NCBI GenBank assembly: GCA_946481495.1
Contig: CAMLNW010000184.1
Location: 1 to 5,807 of the forward strand
Direction of reading: 5' to 3'
DNA from: an uncultured Actinomycetes bacterium
Lineage (GTDB): Bacteria > Actinomycetota > Thermoleophilia > Solirubrobacterales > Thermoleophilaceae
Length of the DNA stretch: 5,807 nucleotides
Under the pieces are notes generated by a model that worked only from the letters and a program-made list of their open reading frames with translations, did no database searches and had not been told where the DNA came from. Shown here in pieces: positions 1-5,807 of the stretch; within the stretch, counting starts at the first letter, position 1; each line of letters starts with the position of its first letter. Made by a program: the position numbers and the translations under genes.

Positions 1-66
1 GGCGGTCGTGGTGGCCAGGGTGGTCGCGGCGGTGGCGGTCGTGGTGGCCAGGGCGGTCGTGGCGGC
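1..66 (+). repeat. rpsC: 33-bp tandem repeat in the rpsC tail
   Basis: Bases 1-33 and 34-66 are two head-to-tail copies of a 33-bp unit. Each encodes the same 11 residues, [11 protein letters not shown]. The first 20 bases of the two copies are identical and they differ at three third-codon positions in the remainder. Degenerate GQGGRGG units continue to the stop. The left edge is cut by the window, so the total copy number cannot be seen. Such a unit could expand or contract in frame by replication slippage. Confidence 0.8.
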
Positions 67-105
67 GGTCAGGGTGGACGCGGTGGCGGAAGGGGCCAGC
101 GCTGA
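1..105 (+). CDS. rpsC: 30S ribosomal protein S3, C-terminal tail (partial)
   Basis: This is the last 34 codons and the TGA stop (103-105) of a gene that begins before the window. The visible residues are only Gly, Arg and Gln: an RGG/GGQ-rich low-complexity tail ending GGGRGQR. No conserved S3 domain is in view, so the identification rests on position: S3 is the gene directly upstream of rplP in nearly all bacterial S10/spc clusters, and the stop overlaps the rplP start by one base (TGATG). S3 sits at the mRNA entry site of the 30S subunit and has an intrinsically variable C-terminus; a long RGG-type tail is unusual and would be positively charged and disordered. RGG tracts in other proteins bind RNA, so an mRNA or rRNA contact is a reasonable inference. 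The alternative, an unrelated glycine-rich gene inserted here, is unlikely given the intact operon order. Confidence 0.85.
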   Translation, partial: GGRGGQGGRGGGGRGGQGGRGGGQGGRGGGRGQR

Positions 106-527
106 TGCTCTCCCCCAAGCGCGTGAAGCACCGCAAGCAGCACCGTGGTCGCAGGGCCGGCTACTCGCGCGGCGGCACCGCCGTCGAGTTCGGCGAGTAC
201 GGCCTCAAGACGATCGAGCGCGGCTGGATCACCAACCGCCAGATCGAGGCCGCCCGTATCGCGATGACCCGCAAGATCAAGCGTGGCGGCAAGGTCTGGA
301 TCAACATCTTCCCGGACAAGCCCGTGACCAAGAAGCCGGCCGAGACCCGCATGGGCTCCGGCAAGGGCTCGCCTGAGGGCTGGGTCGCGGTCGTCAAGCC
401 CGGTCGCGTGATGTTCGAGCTCTCGGGCGTACCCGAGGATCTGGCTCGCGAGGCGATGCGGCTGGCCGGTCACAAGCTGCCCGTCAAGACGAAATTCGTG
501 ATGCGCGAGGGGGCCGGACAGCAGTGA
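105..527 (+). CDS. rplP: 50S ribosomal protein L16
   Basis: L16 binds 23S rRNA in the central protuberance/A-site region and helps place the acceptor end of tRNA. The 140-residue product has the usual family length and reads through the family landmarks: N-terminal [15 protein letters not shown], the [19 protein letters not shown] block (residues 33-51), the RMGSGKG loop (residues 82-88) near the peptidyl transferase centre, and the C-terminal [19 protein letters not shown] segment. The ATG overlaps the rpsC stop by one base (TGATG) and a purine-rich GGAAGGGG sequence at 88-95 lies 9 nt upstream as a ribosome binding site. The stop overlaps the rpmC start by 4 bp. Nothing about the gene is aberrant. 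Confidence 0.98.
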   Translation: MLSPKRVKHRKQHRGRRAGYSRGGTAVEFGEYGLKTIERGWITNRQIEAARIAMTRKIKRGGKVWINIFPDKPVTKKPAETRMGSGKGSPEGWVAVVKPGRVMFELSGVPEDLAREAMRLAGHKLPVKTKFVMREGAGQQ

Positions 528-748
528 AGGCCGTCGAGGTGCACAATCTGGATGACCCGCAGCTCGTCGAGTTCGTCGACAACGCGCGCAAGGAGACGTT
601 CAACCTGCGTTTCCAGCACGCGACCGGACAGCTCGAGAACACCGCGGGTATGAAGAACGCCAAGAAGGACCTGGCTCGTGCGCTGACCGTCGCACGCGAG
701 CGTGGTCTGGACATCGAGGCCGAGCTCAGAAAGCAGCGCAATGACTGA
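524..748 (+). CDS. rpmC: 50S ribosomal protein L29
   Basis: L29 is a small two-helix 23S rRNA-binding protein beside the polypeptide exit tunnel, near the docking site of SRP, trigger factor and SecY. The product is 74 residues, normal for the family. It shows the motif [15 protein letters not shown] at residues 26-40, a form typical of actinobacteria, followed by a long basic helix containing [15 protein letters not shown]. The start is GTG at 524, within a GTGA overlap with the rplP stop; a GAGGGGG tract at 507-513 lies 10 nt upstream. The gene overlaps rpsQ by 8 bp at its 3' end, so S17 translation is probably coupled to it. Confidence 0.97.
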   Translation: MKAVEVHNLDDPQLVEFVDNARKETFNLRFQHATGQLENTAGMKNAKKDLARALTVARERGLDIEAELRKQRND

Positions 749-1340
749 CGCAGAGAACAACGAAGACGTCGAGGAGACCACCGAGGAGGCACCGGCTGAG
801 GCCGAGGCCGCCGCGGAGGCCCCTGCCGAGGAGGCGCCCGCCGCCCCGGCCGACGACTCCGGCGATGCCGAGCCCGAGGCTGAGCTCAGCCCGAAGCAGC
901 GCCGCAAGCGCAACCGCTCGCTGCACCAGGGCGAGGCCCGCCCGGCGCGGTCGATCGAGGAGCGCACCGCCGAGCGGCTCGAGCGCAGGCGCAAGAAGGC
1001 CGCCGAGCGTCGCAAGTGGCGCGTCAAGAGCCGTGAGCGCCGTCGCGCCGCGAGCTCCGGGCAGGGCACCCCGCCCGCCGAGAAGGCGACCACCGGCAGC
1101 CCGCGTGTCCTGCGCGGCATCGTCGTCTCCGACAAGGCCGACAAGACGATCACCGTCCGGATCGACACCGCGCGTCCGCACCGCACCTACGGCAAGATCG
1201 TCCGCTCGTCGTCGACGCTGCATGCTCACGACGAGAGCAACGACGCCGGCGCGGGCGACACCGTGCGCGTCGTCGAGAGCCGTCCGTTGAGCCGCACCAA
1301 GCGCTGGCGCTTGGTCGAGGTTGTGGAGCGTGCCCGATGA
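741..1340 (+). CDS. rpsQ: 30S ribosomal protein S17 with a long charged N-terminal extension
   Basis: S17 is an OB-fold primary binder of the 16S rRNA 5' domain. The product is 199 residues, more than twice the usual 80-90. The true S17 core is about residues 119-199: [17 protein letters not shown], then PHRTYGKIV, then [13 protein letters not shown] at 172-184, which fits the family signature, ending [12 protein letters not shown]. Ahead of it lie residues 1-51, Ala/Glu-rich with 19 acidic and no basic residues before K52, then residues 52-102 with 24 Lys/Arg and a probable charged helix, then a Gly/Ser/Pro linker. The start is the ATG at 741, overlapping rpmC by 8 bp. No ATG, GTG or TTG occurs in frame between it and the core, so the extension is not an annotation artefact of a wrong start. 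The role of the extension is unknown; extra rRNA contact by the basic part is inference. Confidence 0.96.
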   Translation: MTDAENNEDVEETTEEAPAEAEAAAEAPAEEAPAAPADDSGDAEPEAELSPKQRRKRNRSLHQGEARPARSIEERTAERLERRRKKAAERRKWRVKSRERRRAASSGQGTPPAEKATTGSPRVLRGIVVSDKADKTITVRIDTARPHRTYGKIVRSSSTLHAHDESNDAGAGDTVRVVESRPLSRTKRWRLVEVVERAR

Positions 1341-1705
1341 TCCAGCAGGAGTCACGGCTCAGGGTCGCCGACAACACGGGCGCCCGCGAGATCCTCTGCA
1401 TCCGCGTCTCGGGTGGCAGCAAGCGCCGCTACGCCGGTGTCGGCGATGTCATCACGGCGACCGTCAAGCAGGCGATCCCGCACGGCTCGGTCAAGAAGGG
1501 CGAGGTCGTCAAGGCCGTCGTCGTCCGGACGCGCAAGCAGTTCGGTCGCGAGGACGGCACCTACATCTCTTTCGACGAGAACGCGGCCGTCCTGATCGAC
1601 CAGGCGAACAACCCGCGTGGCACGCGCATCTTCGGGCCGGTCGCCCGCGAGCTGCGCGATCGCAACTTCATGAAGATCGTCTCGCTCGCGCCGGAGGTCC
1701 TGTGA
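1337..1705 (+). CDS. rplN: 50S ribosomal protein L14
   Basis: L14 is a beta-barrel 23S rRNA protein at the subunit interface that forms intersubunit bridges with the 30S subunit. At 122 residues it has exactly the standard length. It begins [17 protein letters not shown] and carries the expected [32 protein letters not shown] and [14 protein letters not shown] segments. The ATG lies in an ATGA overlap with the rpsQ stop; a GGAG at 1325-1328 lies 8 nt upstream. The stop overlaps the rplX start by one base. This is an unremarkable, full-length copy. Confidence 0.98.
   Translation: MIQQESRLRVADNTGAREILCIRVSGGSKRRYAGVGDVITATVKQAIPHGSVKKGEVVKAVVVRTRKQFGREDGTYISFDENAAVLIDQANNPRGTRIFGPVARELRDRNFMKIVSLAPEVL
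1693..1697 (+). promoter_or_regulatory. Ribosome binding site for rplX
   Basis: A perfect GGAGG Shine-Dalgarno core lies inside the 3' end of rplN, 7 nt before the ATG at 1705. It supports that ATG over the adjacent in-frame GTG at 1702 and over the ATG at 1717 (Met5). Confidence 0.75.
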
Positions 1706-2046
1706 TGGCGTCGCGCATGAAGATCCGCAAGGACGACCAGGTCAAGGTCATCTCGGGCAAGGACCGCGGCAAGACGGGCACGGTGCTGCGCACCGACCCC
1801 GAGCGCCAACGCGTCTACGTCCAGGGCGCGAACATCCAGAAGCGCCACCAGAAGCCGCAACAGCTCCAGGACACCCAGCGGGCCTCGCAGATCGAGGGCG
1901 GCGTGATCGAGGTCGAGGGCCCGATCCACGTCTCCAACGTCCAGCTGCTCGACCCGAGCACCGGCAATCCGACGCGCGTCGGCATCCAACGCGACGGCGA
2001 CAAGCGCAAGCGCGTCGCTAAGCGCTCCGGGACGGTGATCGACTGA
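1705..2046 (+). CDS. rplX: 50S ribosomal protein L24
   Basis: L24 is an assembly-initiating 23S rRNA-binding protein near the exit tunnel opening. The 113-residue product is of normal length for the family. It has an N-terminal KOW motif (residues 10-27, [18 protein letters not shown]), followed by [15 protein letters not shown] and the [20 protein letters not shown] block, and ends with a basic [10 protein letters not shown] tail. The start is the ATG at 1705, sharing one base with the rplN stop (TGATG). The gene ends with another TGATG overlap into rplE. In E. coli the spc operon is feedback-controlled by S8 binding the rplX-rplE mRNA region; I see no recognisable counterpart of that site here. 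Confidence 0.97.
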   Translation: MASRMKIRKDDQVKVISGKDRGKTGTVLRTDPERQRVYVQGANIQKRHQKPQQLQDTQRASQIEGGVIEVEGPIHVSNVQLLDPSTGNPTRVGIQRDGDKRKRVAKRSGTVID

Positions 2047-2654
2047 TGCCGGTCGCCACCGCGAAGGTCACTCCGCGCCTCAAGGAGCGCTATCAGCAGG
2101 AGATCGCGCCGGCGCTCACCGAGCGCTTCGGCTACGCGAATCCGATGCAGGTCCCGAAGGTCGAGAAGATCACCCTCAACATGGGCGTCGGCGACGCCAA
2201 GCAGGACAGTCGCGCGCTCGAGGCGGCCCAGGGCCAGCTCGCCGCGATCGCCGGCCTGCGGCCGAACATCCGTCGCTCGCGCAAGTCGATCGCCGCGTTC
2301 AAGTTGCGCGAGGAGATGCCGGTCGGGCTCTCGGTCACGCTGCGCGACGCGCGGATGTACGAGTTCCTCGACCGGTTGATCTCGATCGCGATTCCGCGAA
2401 TCCGCGACTTCCGTGGTCTGAACGCTCGCTCGTTCGACGGCCGTGGCAACTGGTCGATGGGCGTCCGCGAGCAGATCATCTTCCCCGAGATCGACTACGA
2501 CGGGATCGATCAGGTGCGCGGTCTCGACATCACGATCACGACCACCGCGAACACCGACGAGGAGGCCTTCGCGCTGCTCCTCGAGTTCGGGATGCCGTTC
2601 AGGGCCGATGGCCGTCCGGGCGAGCAGCGCGCGACCGACGAGGACGGAGACTGA
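2046..2654 (+). CDS. rplE: 50S ribosomal protein L5
   Basis: L5 binds 5S rRNA in the central protuberance and contacts P-site tRNA and S13. The 202-residue protein shows the family blocks in order: [75 protein letters not shown], and [19 protein letters not shown] up to GMPF (residues 182-185). It is longer than the common 179-187 residues because of a few extra N-terminal residues and a 17-residue hydrophilic tail after GMPF ending DEDGD. The ATG overlaps the rplX stop by one base and its own Shine-Dalgarno sequence is weak, so translation is probably coupled to rplX. Confidence 0.98.
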   Translation: MPVATAKVTPRLKERYQQEIAPALTERFGYANPMQVPKVEKITLNMGVGDAKQDSRALEAAQGQLAAIAGLRPNIRRSRKSIAAFKLREEMPVGLSVTLRDARMYEFLDRLISIAIPRIRDFRGLNARSFDGRGNWSMGVREQIIFPEIDYDGIDQVRGLDITITTTANTDEEAFALLLEFGMPFRADGRPGEQRATDEDGD

Positions 2655-2655
2655 G

Positions 2656-2841
2656 ATGGCAAAGACTTCGAAGCGGGTGAGCCAGCAGCGCCCATCCAAG
2701 TACAAGACCCGCGAGTACAACCGCTGCCGCAAGTGCGGTCGGCCGCGCGCCTACATGCGCAAGTTCGGCCTCTGCCGCATCTGCTTGCGCGACCACGCCC
2801 ACGAGGGCGACGTGCCGGGCCTGACCAAGTCGAGCTGGTAG
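2656..2841 (+). CDS. rpsN: 30S ribosomal protein S14, zinc-binding type Z
   Basis: S14 is a 16S rRNA 3' domain (head) protein. At 61 residues it is the short, zinc-ribbon form (type Z, C+), with two CxxC pairs: C24-xx-C27 and C40-xx-C43, separated by 12 residues. The flanking sequences [28 protein letters not shown] and the terminal LTKSSW are typical. The start ATG follows the rplE stop by one base, with GGAG at 2646-2649 six bases upstream. Bacteria with this form often hold a second zinc-free S14 elsewhere for zinc starvation; whether this organism does cannot be seen here. Confidence 0.98.
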   Translation: MAKTSKRVSQQRPSKYKTREYNRCRKCGRPRAYMRKFGLCRICLRDHAHEGDVPGLTKSSW

Positions 2842-2866
2842 ACGAGAAGAACGAGAGACGAGCACC

Positions 2867-3265
2867 TTGAGCCTCAACGACCCAATCGCAGACTTCCTGA
2901 CGCGCGTGCGCAACGGCCTCCAGGCCGACCACGACGCTGTCGTGATGCCGCATTCGCACTTCAAGACCGAGATCGCCCGCATCCTCAGCGAGCAGGGCTA
3001 TGTCGAGGGCTACTCGGTCGAGCCGGGCCGCGTCGGGCAGGAACTGCGCGTCACGCTGAAGTACACCGAGAACCGCGACCCGGTCATCTCCGGGATGGAG
3101 CGCGTCTCGAAGCCTGGCCGCCGTCAGTACGTCGGCGCCGGCGAGATCCCCAAGGTCCAGGGTGGCATGGGCACGACGATCGTCTCGACCTCGCGTGGTG
3201 TCATGACCGGACACGAGGCCCGCAAGGCCCGCGTCGGCGGCGAGTTGGTAGCGAAGGTCTGGTAG
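2867..3265 (+). CDS. rpsH: 30S ribosomal protein S8
   Basis: S8 is a primary binder of the 16S rRNA central domain and, in E. coli, the translational repressor of the spc operon. The 132-residue product has normal length. It starts with the family N-terminus MSLNDPIADFLTRVRNG and ends with the diagnostic STSRGVMTGHEARKA then GGELVAKVW block (residues 107-132). The initiation codon is TTG at 2867; no ATG or GTG is placed to give the conserved N-terminus, so TTG is well supported. A GAGA-rich stretch upstream is only a weak ribosome binding site. A 25 bp gap separates it from rpsN, which is wider than at most junctions here. Repression by S8 in this organism is not shown by the sequence. Confidence 0.97.
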   Translation: MSLNDPIADFLTRVRNGLQADHDAVVMPHSHFKTEIARILSEQGYVEGYSVEPGRVGQELRVTLKYTENRDPVISGMERVSKPGRRQYVGAGEIPKVQGGMGTTIVSTSRGVMTGHEARKARVGGELVAKVW

Positions 3266-3268
3266 CCG

Positions 3269-3802
3269 ATGAGTCGTATTGGCAGACAGCCGATCCCGGT
3301 GCCTGACGGCGTGTCCGTCGAGATCGCCCCTGAGCTGGTCAGCGTCAAGGGCCCGAAGGGTGAGCTCTCCGAGCGCATCGACCGCGACATGAAGGTCGAG
3401 CAGGCCGACGGCACGGTCGTCGTGACCCGCCCGTCCGATCGCGGCGAGCACCGCGCGCTGCACGGCCTGACGCGCACGCTGATCTCGAACATGGTCGCCG
3501 GGGTCACCGAGGGCTTCGAGAAGCGCCTCGAGATCCAGGGCGTCGGCTACCGCGCCCAGCTCAAGGGCAAGAACCTTGAGCTGGCGCTCGGCTACTCGCA
3601 CTCCGTCCCGATCGAGGCGCCCGAGAACATCGAGTTCGAGGTCCCGCAGCCGACCCAGGTGATCGTCCGCGGCATCTCCAAGCAGGTGGTTGGCGAGACC
3701 GCGGCGCGGATCCGCAAGCAGCGCCCGCCGGAGCCCTACAAGGGCAAGGGCATCCGCTACGAGGGCGAGTACGTCATGAGGAAGGTCGGTAAGCGCGCAT
3801 GA
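3269..3802 (+). CDS. rplF: 50S ribosomal protein L6
   Basis: L6 binds 23S rRNA near the sarcin-ricin loop and the translation-factor site. The 177-residue product is of standard length and has two repeated domains. The N-terminal [15 protein letters not shown] and VKGPKGELS (residues 26-34) are typical. [20 protein letters not shown] begins the second domain near residue 90, and [11 protein letters not shown] (residues 154-164) is the family signature. The ATG lies 3 bp after the rpsH stop with no strong Shine-Dalgarno sequence, suggesting coupling. The gene ends in an ATGA overlap with rplR. Confidence 0.98.
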   Translation: MSRIGRQPIPVPDGVSVEIAPELVSVKGPKGELSERIDRDMKVEQADGTVVVTRPSDRGEHRALHGLTRTLISNMVAGVTEGFEKRLEIQGVGYRAQLKGKNLELALGYSHSVPIEAPENIEFEVPQPTQVIVRGISKQVVGETAARIRKQRPPEPYKGKGIRYEGEYVMRKVGKRA

Positions 3803-4155
3803 GCAAGACGATCGACAAGCCGCACAAGCGCCTCCGCAGGCGCCGCCGCGTGCGCGCCAAGGTGCGTGGCACCGCGACTCGCCCGCGCCTGTCCGTCTTC
3901 CGCTCGAACCGTGGCGTCATGTGCCAGCTTGTCGACGACGAGCGCGGCCACACCCTTGCGGCCGTCAACTGGACCGAGGACGAGCTGCGCAAGCTGCCCC
4001 GGATCGAGGCGGCCAAGCGCGCCGGTGAGCTGCTCGGCGAGCGCGGCAAGGCCGCCGGCATCGACAGTTGCGTCTTCGACCGCGGCGGCTACCGCTACCA
4101 CGGTCACGTCAAAGCGGTCGCCGAGGGCGCGCGCGAGGCGGGCCTCGTCTTCTAG
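3799..4155 (+). CDS. rplR: 50S ribosomal protein L18
   Basis: L18 binds 5S rRNA together with L5 and helps attach it to the large subunit. The 118-residue product has normal length. It has a highly basic N-terminus ([15 protein letters not shown], residues 10-24), the [10 protein letters not shown] motif (28-37) and the [21 protein letters not shown]-terminal segment starting at residue 93. The start ATG is in an ATGA overlap with the rplF stop; the nearest purine-rich sequence, GAGGAAGG at 3778-3785, is a little far upstream (13 nt). Two cysteines (C42 and the one before VFDRGG) sit at positions where many relatives have other small or hydrophobic residues; I attach no function to this. Confidence 0.98.
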   Translation: MSKTIDKPHKRLRRRRRVRAKVRGTATRPRLSVFRSNRGVMCQLVDDERGHTLAAVNWTEDELRKLPRIEAAKRAGELLGERGKAAGIDSCVFDRGGYRYHGHVKAVAEGAREAGLVF

Positions 4156-4167
4156 CTACTCTGCGAC

Positions 4168-4172
4168 AGGAA
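4168..4172 (+). promoter_or_regulatory. Ribosome binding site for rpsE
   Basis: AGGAA in the 27 bp rplR-rpsE gap lies 10 nt before the rpsE ATG. The gap is noticeably richer in A and T than its surroundings, but I see no promoter or terminator in it. Confidence 0.6.
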
Positions 4173-4182
4173 CTTTCTTCAA

Positions 4183-4827
4183 ATGGCACGTAACGACAAC
4201 AGACAGGGTGGCCGCGGAGGTCGCGATAGCGATCTCCAAGAGCGCGTCGTCGAGATCAACCGCGTCGCGAAGGTCGTCAAGGGCGGCCGGCGCTTCTCGT
4301 TCACGGCGCTCGTCGTCGTCGGCGACGAGAAGTCGAAGGTCGGCGTCGGCTACGGCAAGGCGAACGAGGTCCCGGTTGCGATCCAGAAGGGCGTCGAGCG
4401 CGCCCGTCGCAACATGATCGAGGTTCCGATGCACGGCTCGACGATCACCCACAAGACGATCGGCGTTCACTCGGCGTCACGGGTGCTGCTGAAGCCGGCC
4501 TCGCCGGGTACCGGTGTCATCGCCGGTGGCGGTGTCCGCGCGGTGCTCGAGCTCGCCGGAATCCACGATGTCCTCTCGAAGTCGCTCGGCAGCCAGAACC
4601 CGATCAACCTCGTCAAGGCGACGATGGCGGCACTCGAGTCGCTGCGGCGCCCGCAGGACGTCGCCGCGCTGCGCGGGCTGACGATCCACGAGGTCCTAGG
4701 CCTCGACGACAAGCCGGCCGAGGAGTCCGAGGCTGCCGGCGACGGCGATGCCGCCGAGGCCGAGCAGCCGGCCGACGCCGACGCTGAGCCCGTCGCGGCA
4801 GCGACCGGTGCGGAGCAGGAGTCCTAG
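4183..4827 (+). CDS. rpsE: 30S ribosomal protein S5 with an acidic C-terminal tail
   Basis: S5 lies at the mRNA entry channel beside S3 and S4 and affects decoding fidelity and helicase activity. The 214-residue product contains the double-stranded-RNA-binding-like domain from about residue 18, including [13 protein letters not shown] (36-48) and [12 protein letters not shown], then the C-terminal domain with [16 protein letters not shown] and [12 protein letters not shown], ending about residue 174. E. coli S5 has 167 residues; the surplus is mainly residues 175-214, an Ala/Glu/Asp-rich tail with 12 acidic and no basic residues after K177. The N-terminus also has a short RGG-like stretch, GGRGGR (9-14). 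The ATG at 4183 has AGGAA 10 nt upstream, and the next gene starts 2 bp after the stop. The tail's function is unknown. Confidence 0.97.
   Translation: MARNDNRQGGRGGRDSDLQERVVEINRVAKVVKGGRRFSFTALVVVGDEKSKVGVGYGKANEVPVAIQKGVERARRNMIEVPMHGSTITHKTIGVHSASRVLLKPASPGTGVIAGGGVRAVLELAGIHDVLSKSLGSQNPINLVKATMAALESLRRPQDVAALRGLTIHEVLGLDDKPAEESEAAGDGDAAEAEQPADADAEPVAAATGAEQES
4817..4821 (+). promoter_or_regulatory. Ribosome binding site for rpmD
   Basis: A perfect AGGAG lies inside the last codons of rpsE, 8 nt before the rpmD ATG at 4830. Confidence 0.7.
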
Positions 4828-4829
4828 CG

Positions 4830-5015
4830 ATGGCCGCCACGCTCGAGATCACTCAGATCAAGTCGTCCAACGGCGCCTCGAAGAAGCAGCTCGACTCGCT
4901 GCGCACGCTCGGCCTCGGCCGGATCGGCAAGCAGGTCAAGCGTCCCGACGAGCCGGTCGTGCGCGGCCTCGTCGCAAGCGTCGACCATCTCGTGAAGGTT
5001 GGAAACGATGGCTGA
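4830..5015 (+). CDS. rpmD: 50S ribosomal protein L30
   Basis: L30 is a small 23S rRNA-binding protein of the large subunit, missing in some bacterial groups but present here. The 61-residue product matches the family from end to end: LEITQIKSSNGASKKQLDSL, RTLGLGRIGKQVKRPD, and VVRGLVASVDHLVKV. The start ATG follows the rpsE stop by 2 bp and has a strong ribosome binding site. Its 3' end overlaps rplO by 8 bp, so the last codons of this gene hold the start region of L15. Confidence 0.97.
   Translation: MAATLEITQIKSSNGASKKQLDSLRTLGLGRIGKQVKRPDEPVVRGLVASVDHLVKVGNDG
4994..4998 (+). promoter_or_regulatory. Ribosome binding site that places the rplO start
   Basis: GAAGG inside rpmD lies 9 nt before the ATG at 5008. 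It directly abuts the in-frame TTG at 4999, which is too close to be served by it. This favours the ATG as the L15 start. Confidence 0.65.
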
Positions 5016-5502
5016 CGACGAGCGCTTCATCGGTCTCCACAACCTCAAGCCGGCGAAGGGCTCGACCCACCGTCGCAAGCGCGTCGGGCGCGGCGAGGGC
5101 TCCGGCGTCGGCAAGACCTCCGGCCGCGGCCAGAAGGGCGCGGGCTCACGTGCGGGCTCGAAGAGCCGCGTCGCGTTCGAGGGCGGGCAGAACCCGATTC
5201 AGCGGCGGATGCGCAAGCTGCGCGGTCCGCACATGAAGAAGTCGATGCCGTTCGAGAAGTTCCGCACACATACGCAGCCCGTGAACCTCCGCGACCTCGA
5301 TGCTCGCTTCGACGCGGGTGCAGAGGTAACGCCAGACTCCCTCCGCGCGGCCGGTCTAGCGACCCGTCGCAATGTTCCGATCAAGGTCCTAGGGGAGGGA
5401 GAGCTCGAGAAGGCGCTCACCGTCCATGCCCACGGCTTCTCCGCGAGTGCGCGCGAGAAGATCGAGTCGGCAGGCGGCAGCGTCAACGTTCTCGAGTCGT
5501 AG
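5008..5502 (+). CDS. rplO: 50S ribosomal protein L15
   Basis: L15 is a late-assembly 23S rRNA-binding protein. The 164-residue product is slightly longer than the E. coli protein (144). Its N-terminal half is the usual extended basic arm rich in Gly, Arg and Lys: [19 protein letters not shown] followed by [20 protein letters not shown]. Its C-terminal half is a folded domain with the signature [20 protein letters not shown] starting at residue 126 and [13 protein letters not shown] chose the ATG at 5008 over the TTG at 4999 because of ribosome binding site spacing; the difference is three residues. The codons in roughly 5260-5400 are less GC-biased than elsewhere, including CTA leucines. The gene overlaps rpmD by 8 bp and stops 4 bp before secY. 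Confidence 0.97.
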   Translation: MADDERFIGLHNLKPAKGSTHRRKRVGRGEGSGVGKTSGRGQKGAGSRAGSKSRVAFEGGQNPIQRRMRKLRGPHMKKSMPFEKFRTHTQPVNLRDLDARFDAGAEVTPDSLRAAGLATRRNVPIKVLGEGELEKALTVHAHGFSASAREKIESAGGSVNVLES

Positions 5503-5506
5503 GGGC

Positions 5507-5807
5507 ATGCTCAAGACGTTCCTCAACGCATTCCGGATCCCCGAGCTCCGGAAGAAGCTGGCGTTCACCGCCGGCATGCTCGCGCTCTACCGGCTTGGCG
5601 CCTACATCCCGGCGCCCGGAATCAACGTTGACGCGGTCGAGGACCTCTCGAAGCAGTTCGCCGGCTCGAACATCCTCGGCTTCCTGAACCTCTTCTCCGG
5701 CGGCAGCCTGCAGCGCTTCGCGATCTTCGCGCTCGGGATCATGCCCTACATCACGGCCTCGATCATCCTGCAGCTGCTGACGGTCGTGATCCCGCAGCTC
5801 GACAAGC
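5507..5807 (+). CDS. secY: Protein translocase channel subunit SecY, N-terminal part (partial)
   Basis: SecY is the membrane pore of the Sec translocon, working with SecE, SecG, SecA and docked ribosomes. The first 100 codons are present and the gene runs off the window; family members have roughly 420-450 residues. The start [17 protein letters not shown] is typical. The first membrane segment is about residues 18-36, ending [13 protein letters not shown]. Residues about 55-70 ([16 protein letters not shown]) are the plug region that seals the resting channel, and the second membrane segment is about 71-95, with the conserved [17 protein letters not shown]. The ATG follows the rplO stop by 4 bp with GGGG almost touching it, a poor Shine-Dalgarno position, so initiation probably depends on coupling to rplO. 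No stop interrupts the visible frame. Confidence 0.97.
   Translation, partial: MLKTFLNAFRIPELRKKLAFTAGMLALYRLGAYIPAPGINVDAVEDLSKQFAGSNILGFLNLFSGGSLQRFAIFALGIMPYITASIILQLLTVVIPQLDK

Noticed and set aside
8..376. A + strand open frame of 122 codons across the rpsC end and rplP
   Set aside because: It is out of frame with both S3 and L16, and its translation is a low-complexity shadow of their codons.
702..740. GTG at 702 as an upstream start for S17
   Set aside because: It would add 13 residues lying wholly inside rpmC. The ATG at 741 gives the usual short overlap seen at the other junctions.
741..1097. The S17 extension as a separate small gene upstream of rpsQ
   Set aside because: It is in the same frame as the S17 core with no stop between and no ATG, GTG or TTG at the core's start, so one fused protein is the simpler reading.
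470..1355. Two long open frames on the - strand (470-1186 and 726-1355)
   Set aside because: They are the reverse of rpmC, the rpsQ extension and core. The Ser/Ala-rich and Leu/Gly-rich translations simply mirror the repetitive Ala/Glu/Arg codons of the S17 extension.
2510..3601. A 363-codon open frame on the - strand
   Set aside because: It lies antisense to rplE, rpsN, rpsH and rplF, all firmly identified. Long antisense frames are expected in GC-rich DNA where stop codons are rare. Its translation is rich in Arg, Ala, Asp and Leu without any family motif I recognise.
4156..4182. Internal promoter or terminator in the rplR-rpsE gap
   Set aside because: The gap is AT-richer, but 27 bp is too short for a full promoter within it. 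I see no -10/-35 pair and no stem followed by a T run.
4999..5007. TTG at 4999 as the start of L15
   Set aside because: The GAAGG ribosome binding site immediately abuts it, leaving no spacing, while the ATG at 5008 is ideally spaced.

Overview
The window is one uninterrupted stretch of a bacterial ribosomal protein operon (end of the S10 cluster running into the spc cluster), all on the + strand. The order is rpsC (3' end only), rplP, rpmC, rpsQ, rplN, rplX, rplE, rpsN, rpsH, rplF, rplR, rpsE, rpmD, rplO and secY (5' end only). Every gene is recognisable from its protein sequence. There is no RNA gene, mobile element, CRISPR array, clear promoter or terminator. The largest gap between genes is 27 bp.

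The DNA is strongly GC-rich, with G or C at nearly all third codon positions. The actinobacterial-style L29 (FNLRFQ..TGQLENT), the zinc-binding 61-residue S14 and the GC content point to a high-GC Gram-positive, that is an actinobacterium. The deep-branching class Thermoleophilia (Solirubrobacterales-like) is my best guess, but it is inference and not proven by the sequence.

Layout: 1-105 encodes the glycine/arginine-rich tail of S3. 105-2654 is a tightly overlapped block (L16, L29, S17, L14, L24, L5) joined by 1-8 bp stop/start overlaps. 2656-4155 holds S14, S8, L6 and L18, with S8 starting on TTG after a 25 bp gap. 4183-5502 holds S5, L30 and L15 after a 27 bp gap. From 5507 the SecY translocon channel gene begins and runs off the end. 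The genes would be co-transcribed and translationally coupled, giving small- and large-subunit proteins in balanced amounts together with the membrane channel that ribosomes dock on.

The gene content is ordinary. What is unusual is the set of low-complexity extensions on small-subunit proteins. S17 carries a roughly 118-residue N-terminal extension (acidic, then strongly basic) ahead of a normal 80-residue core. S3 ends in an RGG/GGQ-rich tail containing a perfect 11-residue tandem repeat. S5 has a short RGG-like N-terminus and an acidic 37-residue C-terminal tail. I did not find evidence of a hidden novel system beyond these extensions.
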